A DNA stretch of 39,300 bases from Tessaracoccus bendigoensis DSM 12906 (GTDB taxonomy: Bacteria > Actinomycetota > Actinomycetes > Propionibacteriales > Propionibacteriaceae), in contig NZ_FQZG01000038.1 of NCBI RefSeq assembly GCF_900141915.1, forward strand, positions 1-39,300, given 5' to 3'. This document shows positions 16,499-24,720 of the stretch, piece after piece (within the stretch, counting starts at the first letter, position 1; every line of letters starts with the position of its first letter). Under the pieces are notes generated by a model that made no database searches, had not been told where the DNA came from, and was given only the letters and a program-made list of their open reading frames with translations. The translations under genes and the position numbers were made by a program.

Positions 16499-17722
16499 TC
16501 ACGGCTCTGTCGGAGCGACCTGGCGCACCAGCGCCCCGGCCGAGCGGATCATCGCGATGGTCTGCTGCCGCCAGTCGATCTCCTGGCTCCGGTACGGCCC
16601 GGTCGCAAGCGAGATGACCACCGCGGCGGCACGCAGACGCAACTCGACCGGGTCGACGCGTCGATCGAACACCGGCACCCACCTGGCCAGCAGATCGCGG
16701 ACCTTCGCCTCCTGTTGAGGATTCATCCTCTGGATCGTCGACAGGTGGCCGATCAGGCAGGCGAGGTCGTCGGCCCGGCGCCCGGGCCCGATGGTGTCGA
16801 CGTCGAGCATTCCGACGACCTTGCCTCCAGCCACCCGCAGTTGCCCCTCATGGAAGTCGCCATGGGTCGCCTCGTTGCCCGGTGGAAATCGGGACAGCCC
16901 ATGCGAGATCTGTGCGCTCAACCACGAGAGTTCCTGTGCCAGTTCGGGCAGTGTCGCCGAGACCATCCGCGCATAGTGGCCCACTGCGTCGGCCCAGGGG
17001 GCCCTGCGCCCCAGCCCCGCGACAGCCTGAGGCATGGCGTCGAGCAGCCTGATCAGGTCTTCGGGTGGGCACGGGTCCCCTGGCTCGAAGATTGCCCTGG
17101 CCAGAGACTTCCCAGGCAACTCCCGCGTGACCAGGAGGTGATCGTCTGTGGTGAGCACCACCTCGGGGGCCGGGAGGCCTGCGTCTCGCAGGAGCGCATG
17201 CTTGTGGTGGATCTCGCCGAACACGCGTTCGCGGAGCACCTTGACGTAGAACACCTCGTGGGGATCGCTCACTACGACCTTGACCACGGCCCGACGCCGG
17301 GGCCGGTACGCGATCATCGACAGCGACAGCTGTTCGGCGGTCACAGGCCGGGAAAGGACCGAGCCGACGTTGAGGGTTTCGGCCATGCGGTCGGGGAAGG
17401 CCGCCCGCGGCAACCCGAGGAGGTCGGGATCGTTCGGGTACAGCCACACGGCCACCTGACGGTGCCCGTCCTCGAAGATCTCCGCTCTGCCGTCGGTCGG
17501 AGACAGTTCACCAGTCCGCGCGCTCACCCCGAGCAGTTCGGTGCGTTCGCCATGGGGCCAGCGGACCTGTGCGACATACGTCGCCGTGGTGGACTGTTCC
17601 GGGGCCGCGTCGACATGGTCGAGTGACCAGTTCAGCAGGTGCCCACCCTGATGCTCCACAGCGGCCCTCAGCAGGGGCTCCACGCTTGGCCCGGTCAGGA
17701 GTCGGGCGCCGTCGTCAGGCAT
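16499..17722 (-). CDS. Aminoglycoside-phosphotransferase-like kinase of unknown substrate
   Basis: This 407-residue protein has the APH/choline-kinase fold. FYVKVLRERVFGE (about 175-187) matches the nucleotide-binding lysine region. ATHGDFHEGQL is the catalytic Brenner-type HGD motif, and GMLDVDTIGPG supplies the metal-binding Asp. The N-terminal 150 residues are an extra domain, as in maltokinase-like and similar actinobacterial kinases. ATG 17722 lies eight bases inside the end of the upstream CNNM-type gene (17715), so the pair is probably co-translated. Phosphorylation of a small molecule is expected; the substrate cannot be deduced. There is no sign that it confers drug resistance. Confidence 0.82.
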   Translation of the reverse strand: MPDDGARLLTGPSVEPLLRAAVEHQGGHLLNWSLDHVDAAPEQSTTATYVAQVRWPHGERTELLGVSARTGELSPTDGRAEIFEDGHRQVAVWLYPNDPDLLGLPRAAFPDRMAETLNVGSVLSRPVTAEQLSLSMIAYRPRRRAVVKVVVSDPHEVFYVKVLRERVFGEIHHKHALLRDAGLPAPEVVLTTDDHLLVTRELPGKSLARAIFEPGDPCPPEDLIRLLDAMPQAVAGLGRRAPWADAVGHYARMVSATLPELAQELSWLSAQISHGLSRFPPGNEATHGDFHEGQLRVAGGKVVGMLDVDTIGPGRRADDLACLIGHLSTIQRMNPQQEAKVRDLLARWVPVFDRRVDPVELRLRAAAVVISLATGPYRSQEIDWRQQTIAMIRSAGALVRQVAPTEP

Positions 17723-19034
17723 CTCCCCCACCGGTGTTGGAGGGTTCGCGTCGAAGTGTGAGCCAGGAGGCACGCCTCCCGTCGACCGCGCTCACCTGCA
17801 GGACGAACCTGGCGGGAGTGCCATCTTCATCACCACGGGGCGGCAAGCTGCATTCGAGGGTCGCTCCGAGGCGCGGGATCTGACCGGATCTGGCCATGAA
17901 GAAGCCTGCGACCGTGTCATAGGGCCCCTCCGGCATGGCGAATCCCGTCAGCTCGGCAAACTCCTCGATGGTGGTGAGCCCGTCGACCTCGTTGACCTGG
18001 CGGCGCTCCGCCTCGGACGGCTCGTCATACTCGTCGGTGATGTCACCGACGAGTTCCTCGACGAGGTCTTCTATGGTGACGATCCCTGCGGTTCCTCCGT
18101 ACTCGTCACGGACGATGGCCATGTGCGCCTTGGCAGCGCGCATGGAACTCAATGCGTGCAGAATCTTGACCGTCTCAGGCAGCGACATCACGTCCCGGGC
18201 CAGCGATCGAACATCGCCCTCCCTCGCCGCGCCCTCTACGTCCATCAGATCGCGGACGTGGATGAACCCCACGATGCGGTCGTTGGAGCCGTCGGTGACC
18301 GGGTACCGGGAGCGTGGTGCGCCGCGGACCTCGCGATAGGCCAGCCCGATCGGCATGTCGGCAGCGAGGAAGTCGACCTCGGTTCGCGGCACCATCACCT
18401 CACGCAGCGACCGCTCCCCGGCGTCGAAAAGTTCATCGACGATGCTGCGCTCCTCGGCGCCGAGCGTGGAGGAACTGGACAGCATCGAGCGCAATTCCTC
18501 GTCGCTGACCTGGTCTTTGGAAAGCGACGGGTCCCCTCCGAGTAACCTGACGAGGAAGTTGGTCGACAGGTCCAGGAACCAGATCACCGGGCGGGCCAGC
18601 GTTGCGATCCCCGACACCAGCGGCGCGAGGCCGAGCGAGAATGCCTCCGCCCTCTGCATCGCCAGGCGCTTCGCCGTCAACTCCCCGATGACGATGGAGA
18701 AGTATGAGATCACCACGGTCACCAGCACCAACGCCAGCGGTGAGGCGACACCCTCCGGGACGCCCCACCCCACAAACACAGGGCTCAGCTCCTCGGCTAT
18801 CGTGGCCCCACCGAATGCGGCCGACAACATCCCGGAAACGGTGACGCCGATCTGAACGGCCGACAGGAACAGATTCGGGTTGCTCGTGAGCCGCTGGATC
18901 GCCTGCCCACGTTTGCCCTTCGCCGCGAGTTGCTTCACCTGGCTCTCGCGGAGGGTCACCATCGCCATCTCGGCGGCCGCGAATGTGCCCCCGATGAGGA
19001 TGAATACGAAGATCAGAGCAATGTCGCTCCACAC
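17715..19034 (-). CDS. CNNM/CorC-family membrane protein (hemolysin-like, DUF21-CBS)
   Basis: This 439-residue protein starts at GTG 19034. The N-terminal 190 residues form a DUF21 membrane domain with about four hydrophobic segments, including ALVLVTVVISYFSIVIGELT. Two CBS domains follow, marked by VMVPRTEVDFL and the segment ending IVTIEDLVEELVGDI. A CorC/HlyC C-terminal domain is last. Members are linked to magnesium or other divalent cation transport; the old name hemolysin does not imply toxicity. It starts 14 bases after purU and overlaps the kinase gene, forming a three-gene run. Confidence 0.93.
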   Translation of the reverse strand: MWSDIALIFVFILIGGTFAAAEMAMVTLRESQVKQLAAKGKRGQAIQRLTSNPNLFLSAVQIGVTVSGMLSAAFGGATIAEELSPVFVGWGVPEGVASPLALVLVTVVISYFSIVIGELTAKRLAMQRAEAFSLGLAPLVSGIATLARPVIWFLDLSTNFLVRLLGGDPSLSKDQVSDEELRSMLSSSSTLGAEERSIVDELFDAGERSLREVMVPRTEVDFLAADMPIGLAYREVRGAPRSRYPVTDGSNDRIVGFIHVRDLMDVEGAAREGDVRSLARDVMSLPETVKILHALSSMRAAKAHMAIVRDEYGGTAGIVTIEDLVEELVGDITDEYDEPSEAERRQVNEVDGLTTIEEFAELTGFAMPEGPYDTVAGFFMARSGQIPRLGATLECSLPPRGDEDGTPARFVLQVSAVDGRRASWLTLRREPSNTGGGDA

Positions 19035-19048
19035 GGAAGGTCCGCCCC

Positions 19049-19888
19049 CTACCGGAAGATGACTGTTCGGTTGCCGTCGGCGAGCACGCGGTGTTCCGCG
19101 AAGAGCCGCACCGCCTCGGCCAGCGTCTGGGATTCCTGCGCCTGCCCTTTGCGCATCAGCTTGGCCACGCTCATGGTGTGATCGACCCGCACCACGTTCT
19201 GTTCGATGATAGGCCCCTCGTCGAGATCGCTGGTGACGAAGTGCGCGGTGGCCCCGATCAGCTTCACGCCTCGGGTGTGTGCCTGGCGGTAGGGGTTGGC
19301 GCCCTTGAAACCGGGTAGGAACGAATGGTGGATGTTGATCGCCCGCCAGGCGAGGAAGTCGCAGAGCTCAGGGCTCAGGATCTGCATGTAGCGCGCCAAC
19401 ACCACGAGTTGGACGTCGTGGTCCTCGACCACCTGCCGGACGCGTGCCTCAAAATCTGGTTTGGTTTCCGGGAAGACGGCGTGGCTCTCGAAGTCGACGC
19501 CGTAAAACTCGGCCATGGGCGACAACTGGTCGTGGTTCGCCATGATCCGCACCACGTCGATGGGCAGTTCCCCTCCCTGCCAACGGAATAGGAGGTCGTT
19601 CAGAGCGTGACCGGCCTTGGATGCGAGAACCAGGGTGCGCACCGGAGTGCCCACATCATCGACGCGGAGTCGGGCCCCGAACTCGGCGGTCGCCTCCCGG
19701 ATCGCCCCGTCCAAGGGTTGCGCCCCGGCGCCGTCCACCGCGATCCGGGTGAAGAACCGCCCCGAATCGGGAGACGAGAACTGCTGCAATTCCGCGATGT
19801 TGCCGCCCACCTGCACGATCGCCCCACTGATCGCATGCACGATCCCGGGACGGTCTGGGCAGTCGAGAGTGACGACGAGCTGAGGCAT
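19049..19888 (-). CDS. purU: Formyltetrahydrofolate deformylase
   Basis: This 279-residue enzyme hydrolyses 10-formyl-tetrahydrofolate to formate and tetrahydrofolate, balancing one-carbon pools. Residues 1-75 are an ACT domain (LVVTLDCPDRPGIVHAISGAI). The rest is a formyltransferase-fold catalytic domain with ANHDQLSPMAEFYGV, INIHHSFLPGFKGANPY and ATAHFVTSDLDEGPIIEQ, which contain the conserved Asn, His and Asp. Length is normal. ATG 19888 lies seven bases after a TAGCAT box, so the mRNA is probably leaderless. Related folate steps (purN, purH, folD) occur 7-10 kb to the right. Confidence 0.96.
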   Translation of the reverse strand: MPQLVVTLDCPDRPGIVHAISGAIVQVGGNIAELQQFSSPDSGRFFTRIAVDGAGAQPLDGAIREATAEFGARLRVDDVGTPVRTLVLASKAGHALNDLLFRWQGGELPIDVVRIMANHDQLSPMAEFYGVDFESHAVFPETKPDFEARVRQVVEDHDVQLVVLARYMQILSPELCDFLAWRAINIHHSFLPGFKGANPYRQAHTRGVKLIGATAHFVTSDLDEGPIIEQNVVRVDHTMSVAKLMRKGQAQESQTLAEAVRLFAEHRVLADGNRTVIFR

Positions 19889-19895
19889 GCGCGCA

Positions 19896-19901
19896 ATGCT
19901 A
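19896..19901 (-). promoter_or_regulatory. -10 box of the purU operon (leaderless)
   Basis: TAGCAT lies seven bases before ATG 19888 on the minus strand, with no ribosome site between. No clear -35 box is visible. The same TAGCAT and spacing occur before the phospholipase D gene at 38041. Confidence 0.5.
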
Positions 19902-20041
19902 CCGTTCCGGCCGGGAGCACCACCGCGAGCGCCCGAGGGGCTGACCAGCGATTTGGCGGAACGTCTTAAACCGGCTCCCGGTAGCGGCTATTGTCGCCAT
20001 TGCGCAACGAGGCGCACCACTTCGAGGAAGCTCACCCGTAC

Positions 20042-20392
20042 ATGAATGATCCGACGCCTCCGACGACGCCCGGGACCATCCCGGCCGCGGAGTTCCACCG
20101 AGTCCAGCAGTCCCCCGAGTTCTCCAACCTAAGGAAGACCTTCCGCTCCTTCGCATTCCCCATGACGGCGGTCTTCCTCATCTGGTATTTCGCCTACATC
20201 CTGGCATCCATCTTTGCCAAGGAACTGATGATGACGAAGGTGATCGGCGACATGACCGTCGGTCTGCTGTTCGGCATCGGCCAGTTCGTGAGCACGTTCC
20301 TGATCACCTGGCTCTACATCCGCTACTCGAACAAGAAGGTCGACCCGATCGCGCAGGAGATCCGCGAAGACCTTGAAGGGAGCATCCGATGA
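20042..20392 (+). CDS. DUF485 small membrane protein
   Basis: This 116-residue protein has two membrane helices, FPMTAVFLIWYFAYILAS and GLLFGIGQFVSTFLITWLYI, with the DUF485 pattern of a short soluble N-terminus and charged loops. ATG 20042 was chosen over in-frame TTG codons further upstream because GAGGAAG lies before it and the N-terminus has normal family length. DUF485 genes almost always precede an acetate/monocarboxylate symporter gene and are thought to act with it. Here the stop overlaps the symporter start as ATGA (20389-20392). Confidence 0.93.
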   Translation: MNDPTPPTTPGTIPAAEFHRVQQSPEFSNLRKTFRSFAFPMTAVFLIWYFAYILASIFAKELMMTKVIGDMTVGLLFGIGQFVSTFLITWLYIRYSNKKVDPIAQEIREDLEGSIR

Positions 20393-21996
20393 GGCTGCTT
20401 GAGTCCGAACAGCTGGGCAACCCGATCATCAATATCGCCATCTTCGCCGCGTTTGTGGTGGTGACCCTGTTCGTCGTGATCCGCGTCACCAGGGGCGGGC
20501 AGAAGAAGGCCAGCGACTTCTACACGGGCGGCGCCCAGTTCGACGGCAGGCAGAATGGCTTCGCGATCGCGGGCGACTACCTGTCGGCGGCATCGTTTCT
20601 CGGCATCGTCGGGGCCATCGCCCTCTACGGCTACGACGGCCTCCTCTACTCCGTCGGCTTCCTGGTGGCCTGGCTCGTAGCCCTGCTGCTGGTGGCCGAG
20701 CCCCTCCGCAACACGGGCAAGTACACGATGGCCGACGTGTTGAGCTTCCGCATGAGGCAGAAGCCGGTCCGCCTGGCCGCTGCCATCTCGACGCTGGCCG
20801 TCACGTTCTTCTACCTCCTGGCCCAGATGGCCGGCGCCGGCGCGTTGGTCTCGCTCCTGCTCGGCATCCAGTCGGTGATCGGCCAGAACATCGTCATCGC
20901 CATAGTCGGCCTGCTGATGGTGGGCTACGTCCTGATCGGCGGCATGAAGGGCACCACCTGGGTGCAGATGATCAAAGCTGTGCTGCTGATCACCGGCGCG
21001 CTCGCCATGACCGTGTGGGTGCTGGCCAAGAGCGGCTTCAGCATGTCCAACCTGTTGACCGAGGCGATCACCAAGAGCGCCGCCGACGGGTCGACCGTCG
21101 ACCTTCTGGCGCCGATGGAGCGCTACACCGACCCCATCGGCCTGATCTCGATGGGTCTCGCGCTCGTGCTCGGCGCCTCGGGCCTCCCCCACGTGCTGAT
21201 GCGCTTCTACACCGTCCCCACCGCCAAGGAGGCCCGCCGTTCCGTCACGTGGGCGATCGGCCTGATCGGGGCGTTCTACCTGTTCACCATGGTGCTCGGC
21301 TACGGCGCTGCCTGGCTGGTCGGCCCCGAGGCGATCAAGAACATGCCGGGCGGCGCAAACGCGGCGGCTCCTGCGCTCGCCTACGAACTGGGCGGGACCG
21401 TCCTGATGGCGGTCATCGCGGGCGTCGCCTTCGCGACCATCCTCGCGGTCGTGGCCGGCCTCACCATCACCGCGTCGGCCTCCTTCGCGCACGACATCTA
21501 CAACTCCGTGATGAAGGACGGCAAAGCCGACCCTGCCCGCGAGGTGAAGGTCGCCCGCTACACGTCGATCACGATCGGCATAGTCGCGATCGTCGGCGGA
21601 ATCGTGGCGAACGGTCAGAACATCGCCTTCCTGGTCTCGTTGGCCTTCGCGGTCGCCGCATCGGCGAACCTGCCGTCGATCCTCTACTCGCTCTACTGGA
21701 AGAGGTTCTCCACCGCAGGGGCGGTCTGGTCAATCTTCGGTGGCCTGATCACCGCAGTGGTGTTGATCATCTTCTCGCCAGCCGTCTCGGGCGGGCCGGG
21801 CTCGATGTTCCCCAACGTGGACTTCCACTGGTTCCCGATCGATTCCCCCGCCATCGTGTCTGTGCCCGTCGGGTTCTTCCTCGGCTGGCTCGGCTCCGTC
21901 GTCAAGCCCGACGGCGACGAGTTCGCCGATCAGGCGGCCGAGATGGAGGTTCGTTCCATGACCGGCGCAGGTGCCGCCGGAGCGCTCGACCACTGA
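20389..21996 (+). CDS. Sodium:solute symporter, acetate/monocarboxylate type (ActP/MctC-like)
   Basis: This 535-residue membrane protein has about 13 hydrophobic segments. SDFYTGGAQFDGRQNGFAIA and DYLSAASFLGIVGAIALYG are typical of the acetate branch of the SSS family. GLPHVLMRFYTVPTAKEAR and the later segment ITASASFAHDIYNSVM also match ActP/MctC proteins. These import acetate, and in Corynebacterium also propionate and pyruvate, with sodium or protons. The acidic C-terminal tail is cytoplasmic. It is coupled to the DUF485 gene, and the adjacent malate dehydrogenase and the sucCD genes downstream suit growth on organic acids. The precise substrate is not certain. Confidence 0.93.
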   Translation: MRLLESEQLGNPIINIAIFAAFVVVTLFVVIRVTRGGQKKASDFYTGGAQFDGRQNGFAIAGDYLSAASFLGIVGAIALYGYDGLLYSVGFLVAWLVALLLVAEPLRNTGKYTMADVLSFRMRQKPVRLAAAISTLAVTFFYLLAQMAGAGALVSLLLGIQSVIGQNIVIAIVGLLMVGYVLIGGMKGTTWVQMIKAVLLITGALAMTVWVLAKSGFSMSNLLTEAITKSAADGSTVDLLAPMERYTDPIGLISMGLALVLGASGLPHVLMRFYTVPTAKEARRSVTWAIGLIGAFYLFTMVLGYGAAWLVGPEAIKNMPGGANAAAPALAYELGGTVLMAVIAGVAFATILAVVAGLTITASASFAHDIYNSVMKDGKADPAREVKVARYTSITIGIVAIVGGIVANGQNIAFLVSLAFAVAASANLPSILYSLYWKRFSTAGAVWSIFGGLITAVVLIIFSPAVSGGPGSMFPNVDFHWFPIDSPAIVSVPVGFFLGWLGSVVKPDGDEFADQAAEMEVRSMTGAGAAGALDH

Positions 21997-22008
21997 TCTG
22001 CACACGCA

Positions 22009-22044
22009 AGAGCGGCCCTCCCCATTTCCGGGGAGGGCCGCTCT
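22009..22044. terminator. Bidirectional terminator between the symporter gene and mdh
   Basis: AGAGCGGCCCTCCCC (22009-22023) pairs perfectly with GGGGAGGGCCGCTCT (22030-22044) around a six-base loop. It lies 12 bases after the symporter stop and 14 bases beyond the mdh stop, so it can serve both converging genes. Confidence 0.88.
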
Positions 22045-22058
22045 CGTGTGTGGTGGGC

Positions 22059-23048
22059 TCAGATGAGGCCGAGCTCGGTGACCGCGTTGCGCTCGTCGAC
22101 CAGCTCGGCGACCGAGGCGTCGATCTTGGCGCGGGAGAAGTCTCCCAGTTCGAGGCCTTGGACGATCTCGTACTTCCCGTCCTTGACCGTCACCGGGAAG
22201 GAGGAGATGAGTCCCTCGGGGACCCCGTAGGACCCGTCGGACGGAACCGCCATCGAGACCCAGTCTCCCTCGGGGGTACCAAGCACCCAGTCACGCATGT
22301 GCTCGACCGTGGCGTTGGCGGCCGACGCCGCCGACGAGAGCCCGCGGGCCGCGATGATCGCCGCACCCCGCTTGGCGACCGTCGGGATGAACGTGTCCTC
22401 GAGCCACGCCTGATCGTTTACCTGCTCGGCTGCGTTTTCCCCGTTCACGAGGGCGTTGAACAGGTCCGGGTACTGCGTGGCCGAGTGGTTACCCCAGATG
22501 GTCATGTGCGACACGTCGTTGACGGAGACGCCCAGCTTCGCGGCCAGTTGGTACTTGGCGCGGTTGTGGTCGAGGCGGGTGAGCGCGTTGAACCGCTCGG
22601 CCGGGATGTCGGGCGCGTTCTTCAGCGCGATGAGCGCGTTGGTGTTGGCCGGGTTACCGGTGACGAGCACCTTGACGTCGTCAGCGGCGACGGCGTTGAG
22701 CGCCTTACCTTGAGCGGTGAAGATCGCCCCGTTGGCCGAGAGCAGGTCGCCACGCTCCATCCCCGCCTTGCGGGGCATCGCGCCGACCAGCATGGCCAGG
22801 TTGACGCCGTCGAACACCTTGTTCGGGTCGTCCCCGATCTCGATGTTGACGACGTTACCGAAGGCGCAGTCGTTGAGTTCCATGACCACGCCCTCGAGCG
22901 CCTTGAGCGCTGGGGTGATCTCGAGCAGCCTAAGTTCGATGGGACGATCCCCCAGCAGCGAACCGCTGGCGATGCGGAAGAGCAGGCTGTAACAGATCTG
23001 GCCTGCGGCGCCGGTGACGGCGATCTTGACGGGAGCCTCAGTGCTCAC
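22059..23048 (-). CDS. mdh: Malate dehydrogenase
   Basis: This 329-residue enzyme interconverts malate and oxaloacetate with NAD in the TCA cycle. It has the Rossmann loop [12 protein letters not shown] (about 11-22), the substrate-binding [13 protein letters not shown] with its two Arg residues, [10 protein letters not shown] with the catalytic Asp, and [10 protein letters not shown] with catalytic His188. These mark the cytosolic-type, about 330-residue MDH group common in Actinobacteria. GTG 23048 follows GAGAGGA at a suitable distance. It appears to be transcribed alone, from the repeat-rich intergenic region. Confidence 0.97.
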   Translation of the reverse strand: MSTEAPVKIAVTGAAGQICYSLLFRIASGSLLGDRPIELRLLEITPALKALEGVVMELNDCAFGNVVNIEIGDDPNKVFDGVNLAMLVGAMPRKAGMERGDLLSANGAIFTAQGKALNAVAADDVKVLVTGNPANTNALIALKNAPDIPAERFNALTRLDHNRAKYQLAAKLGVSVNDVSHMTIWGNHSATQYPDLFNALVNGENAAEQVNDQAWLEDTFIPTVAKRGAAIIAARGLSSAASAANATVEHMRDWVLGTPEGDWVSMAVPSDGSYGVPEGLISSFPVTVKDGKYEIVQGLELGDFSRAKIDASVAELVDERNAVTELGLI

Positions 23049-23562
23049 TTCTCAATTCCTCTCATAGGTCTTGTGGCCCTGACTCTACCCTCATCGGCTC
23101 TGTCTCCGTCCGGGGGGCGGACAGTTGTGTCGACGAACGTCGCGCGCACCGGACCGGTGCATGGTGCATGCGGCGGTGAAGCCCCAAGGCGTCTGGGGCC
23201 CCACGATGCTCGCGAGACGACCTCCGTCGATGCGGAGGATGACCGCAGTTGGGGAGTCAGGCCAAGTTCATCGTCGTCGGCCAGGGGTCGTCGCTCGACA
23301 CCAACCAGAAAGCGCGACACCAGCGATCCGACGCCGACACCAACCAAAAGGCGCGACACCAGCGATCCGACGCCGACACCAACCAAAAGGCGCGACACCA
23401 GCGATCCGCGCCCGACACCAACCGTTAGGCGCGACACCAGCGGTATACCGCTGGTAACCAGCGATACCGCTGGTAACCGCCACAAACCACTGGTAACAGG
23501 GGCGGGCCGACGGTGGGCAGCCCTCCGCCCGCTGCCTGACCAGCCACTCGATCAACGATTCC
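23049..23562. other. Gene-free region between mdh and the VKOR gene, carrying the repeat array
   Basis: About 250 bases next to mdh hold its promoter region and leader; TAGAGT lies on the minus strand about 40 bases before the start. The rest is the repeat array described separately. Frames of 113 and 146 codons cross the region on the minus strand, but they exist because the 39-base repeat is divisible by three. I do not count them as genes. Confidence 0.6.
23296..23500. repeat. 39-base tandem repeats plus ACCAGCG/CGCTGGT array, copy 2
   Basis: Units of 39 bases begin at 23296, 23335, 23374 and 23413, each opening with CGACACCAACC. The second and third are nearly identical and the fourth drifts at its end. 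Within each unit CGACACC recurs after 19 bases, so the basic period is 19-20. The array ends in a perfect 20-base palindrome, ACCAGCGGTATACCGCTGGT (23436-23455), followed by CTGGTA at 23451, 23470 and 23490. The motifs and spacing match the array at 8477-8673. Confidence 0.85.
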
Positions 23563-24219
23563 TCAGAAGAGCCGGAAACCCCACTTGAGAACCTCCAACA
23601 ACACCACAAGAACCACCCAGGCCATGAGCGTGATGGTCAGCCACCCGTCGCGCGCGAAACCGCGCAGCTTCTCCAAGACGGCCGGTGAGACGTACAGGTT
23701 TCCTTCAAGGATGTTCCAGTGCGTCATCGACCAGAACACGAAGGTGGTGGCCAGAGTCACGGTCAGGCACCAGGGGCAAAGCGCCCCGATCACGAAGGTC
23801 GACTGGAACAGCAACCAGTAGGCGAAGATCACGCCGAGGAGGTAGACCACGTTGGCCGTGAACATGAACCACTTCGGGAACCGCGTCTTCCAGAGCGAGG
23901 CGACGGCGATCGTCATCACCACCGGCTCCGAGATCAGTCCGAGGAACGCGTTGGGGAAGCCGAACACGTTGGCCTGCGGCGTAAGTCCGACCTTCGCACA
24001 GTCGAAGATCGCGTTGATCGAGCAGGCCAGCACCGCATCCGGGTTCCTGGCGAGCACGAGTGCGTCGTAGGCGAGGATGAACGAGGCAACCAGGCTCAGC
24101 GTCGCGAACACCAGCATCTCGCCGAACAGAATGTAGCGGGACCGGTCCGGGGGCATCACCCTCTGGTCGACTCTCACTCGCCCCGCGTCGGATTCTCCGG
24201 TGGTCGCTGCTGCTGACAT
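23563..24219 (-). CDS. Vitamin K epoxide reductase (VKOR) family membrane protein
   Basis: This 218-residue protein has about five membrane segments. The VKOR cysteines are present: Cys66 and Cys74 (ACSINAIFDCAKV) and the redox pair Cys148-Cys151 (ALCPWCLT). Bacterial VKORs re-oxidise DsbA-type proteins using quinone and so drive disulfide formation in exported proteins. No DsbA-like or thioredoxin-like gene lies within the window, and this protein has no fused thioredoxin domain. ATG 24219 lies six bases after a TAGGAT box. It is probably transcribed alone. Confidence 0.92.
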   Translation of the reverse strand: MSAAATTGESDAGRVRVDQRVMPPDRSRYILFGEMLVFATLSLVASFILAYDALVLARNPDAVLACSINAIFDCAKVGLTPQANVFGFPNAFLGLISEPVVMTIAVASLWKTRFPKWFMFTANVVYLLGVIFAYWLLFQSTFVIGALCPWCLTVTLATTFVFWSMTHWNILEGNLYVSPAVLEKLRGFARDGWLTITLMAWVVLVVLLEVLKWGFRLF

Positions 24220-24225
24220 GGCGCA

Positions 24226-24231
24226 ATCCTA
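24226..24231 (-). promoter_or_regulatory. -10 box of the VKOR gene (leaderless)
   Basis: TAGGAT lies six bases before ATG 24219 on the minus strand, with no ribosome site between. The sequence from box to start closely resembles that of purU (TAGCAT, then TGCGCGC). Confidence 0.45.
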
Positions 24232-24261
24232 ACGGGGTCGGGCGAAGGGGCAGGAGCCGCC

Positions 24262-24450
24262 TCAGCCCATTTCGCTTGCAGCTTGGATGGACTGGCCGCG
24301 ACCGGCACTTCGCTTGGTATGGAATCGGGCCAGCGCCATCGGGACGGGCCCCGGCGGCTCGCGTTCCACCGCGAGCGACGCGGCCACCACCGCCACGCTG
24401 CGGTTGCCAAGCAGGGCAGATCGAACTGACGGCGGAGGTCCACCGTTCAT
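24262..24450 (-). CDS. Possible small protein of unknown function
   Basis: This 62-codon frame starts at ATG 24450. Its middle part (NRSVAVVAASLAVEREPPGP onward) has G/C at most third codon positions, as expected of a gene here. It has no ribosome site and I recognise no family. It ends shortly before the VKOR promoter. It may be chance open sequence; confidence is low. Confidence 0.22.
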   Translation of the reverse strand: MNGGPPPSVRSALLGNRSVAVVAASLAVEREPPGPVPMALARFHTKRSAGRGQSIQAASEMG

Positions 24451-24487
24451 GACAGAATCGAACTGCCCCAAACATGCAGGAGGACCA

Positions 24488-24720
24488 ATGTCGTCTCGTC
24501 CGACTCGACGCTGGTCGCCGCACTCGTTGTCAACGTGGCCCTGATAGTTCCGGTGCCGCCAGGTCGCACATTCGGCACCATCTTCAAGGGAAAGTGCACG
24601 GCCGACGAGGCGCTGCTGTCTGCCGGTGGGGTGAGCAGCGCCGCCCCGACCAACGTGGCGTTCCTGTTCCGGCAGCGTTTCTTCGTCAACGGCATGCTCG
24701 AGGGGGATGCGAAAGAATGA
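24488..24720 (+). CDS. Small ORF before the PfkB kinase, start unclear (possible frameshift)
   Basis: From 24490 to the stop at 24718-24720 one frame has strong coding character: nearly every third position is G or C. It encodes about 76 residues, including STLVAALVVNVALIVPVPPG, FGTIFKGKC and the C-terminal FLFRQRFFVNGMLEG. This frame has no ATG at its head; the first usable start is GTG 24535, which would cut off the first part. A good AGGAGG (24478-24483) and ATG 24488 exist but in another frame, which meets a stop at 24544. A single-base change within the first codons would join them. The stop overlaps the kinase start as ATGA, so the two are probably coupled. The function is not recognised. 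Confidence 0.4.

Noticed and set aside
23296-23451. Direct repeats that might be a CRISPR array
   Set aside because: The 39-base units are contiguous, with no unique spacers, and no cas genes are present.
21015-23588. Plus-strand open frame of 857 codons
   Set aside because: It runs out of frame through the symporter gene, across the terminator hairpin and antisense to mdh. It is a by-product of high GC content.
23045-23609. Minus-strand frames of 146 and 113 codons across the repeat array
   Set aside because: They stay open because the repeat length is a multiple of three. Their translations are low-complexity repeats in every frame and one abuts the mdh start.
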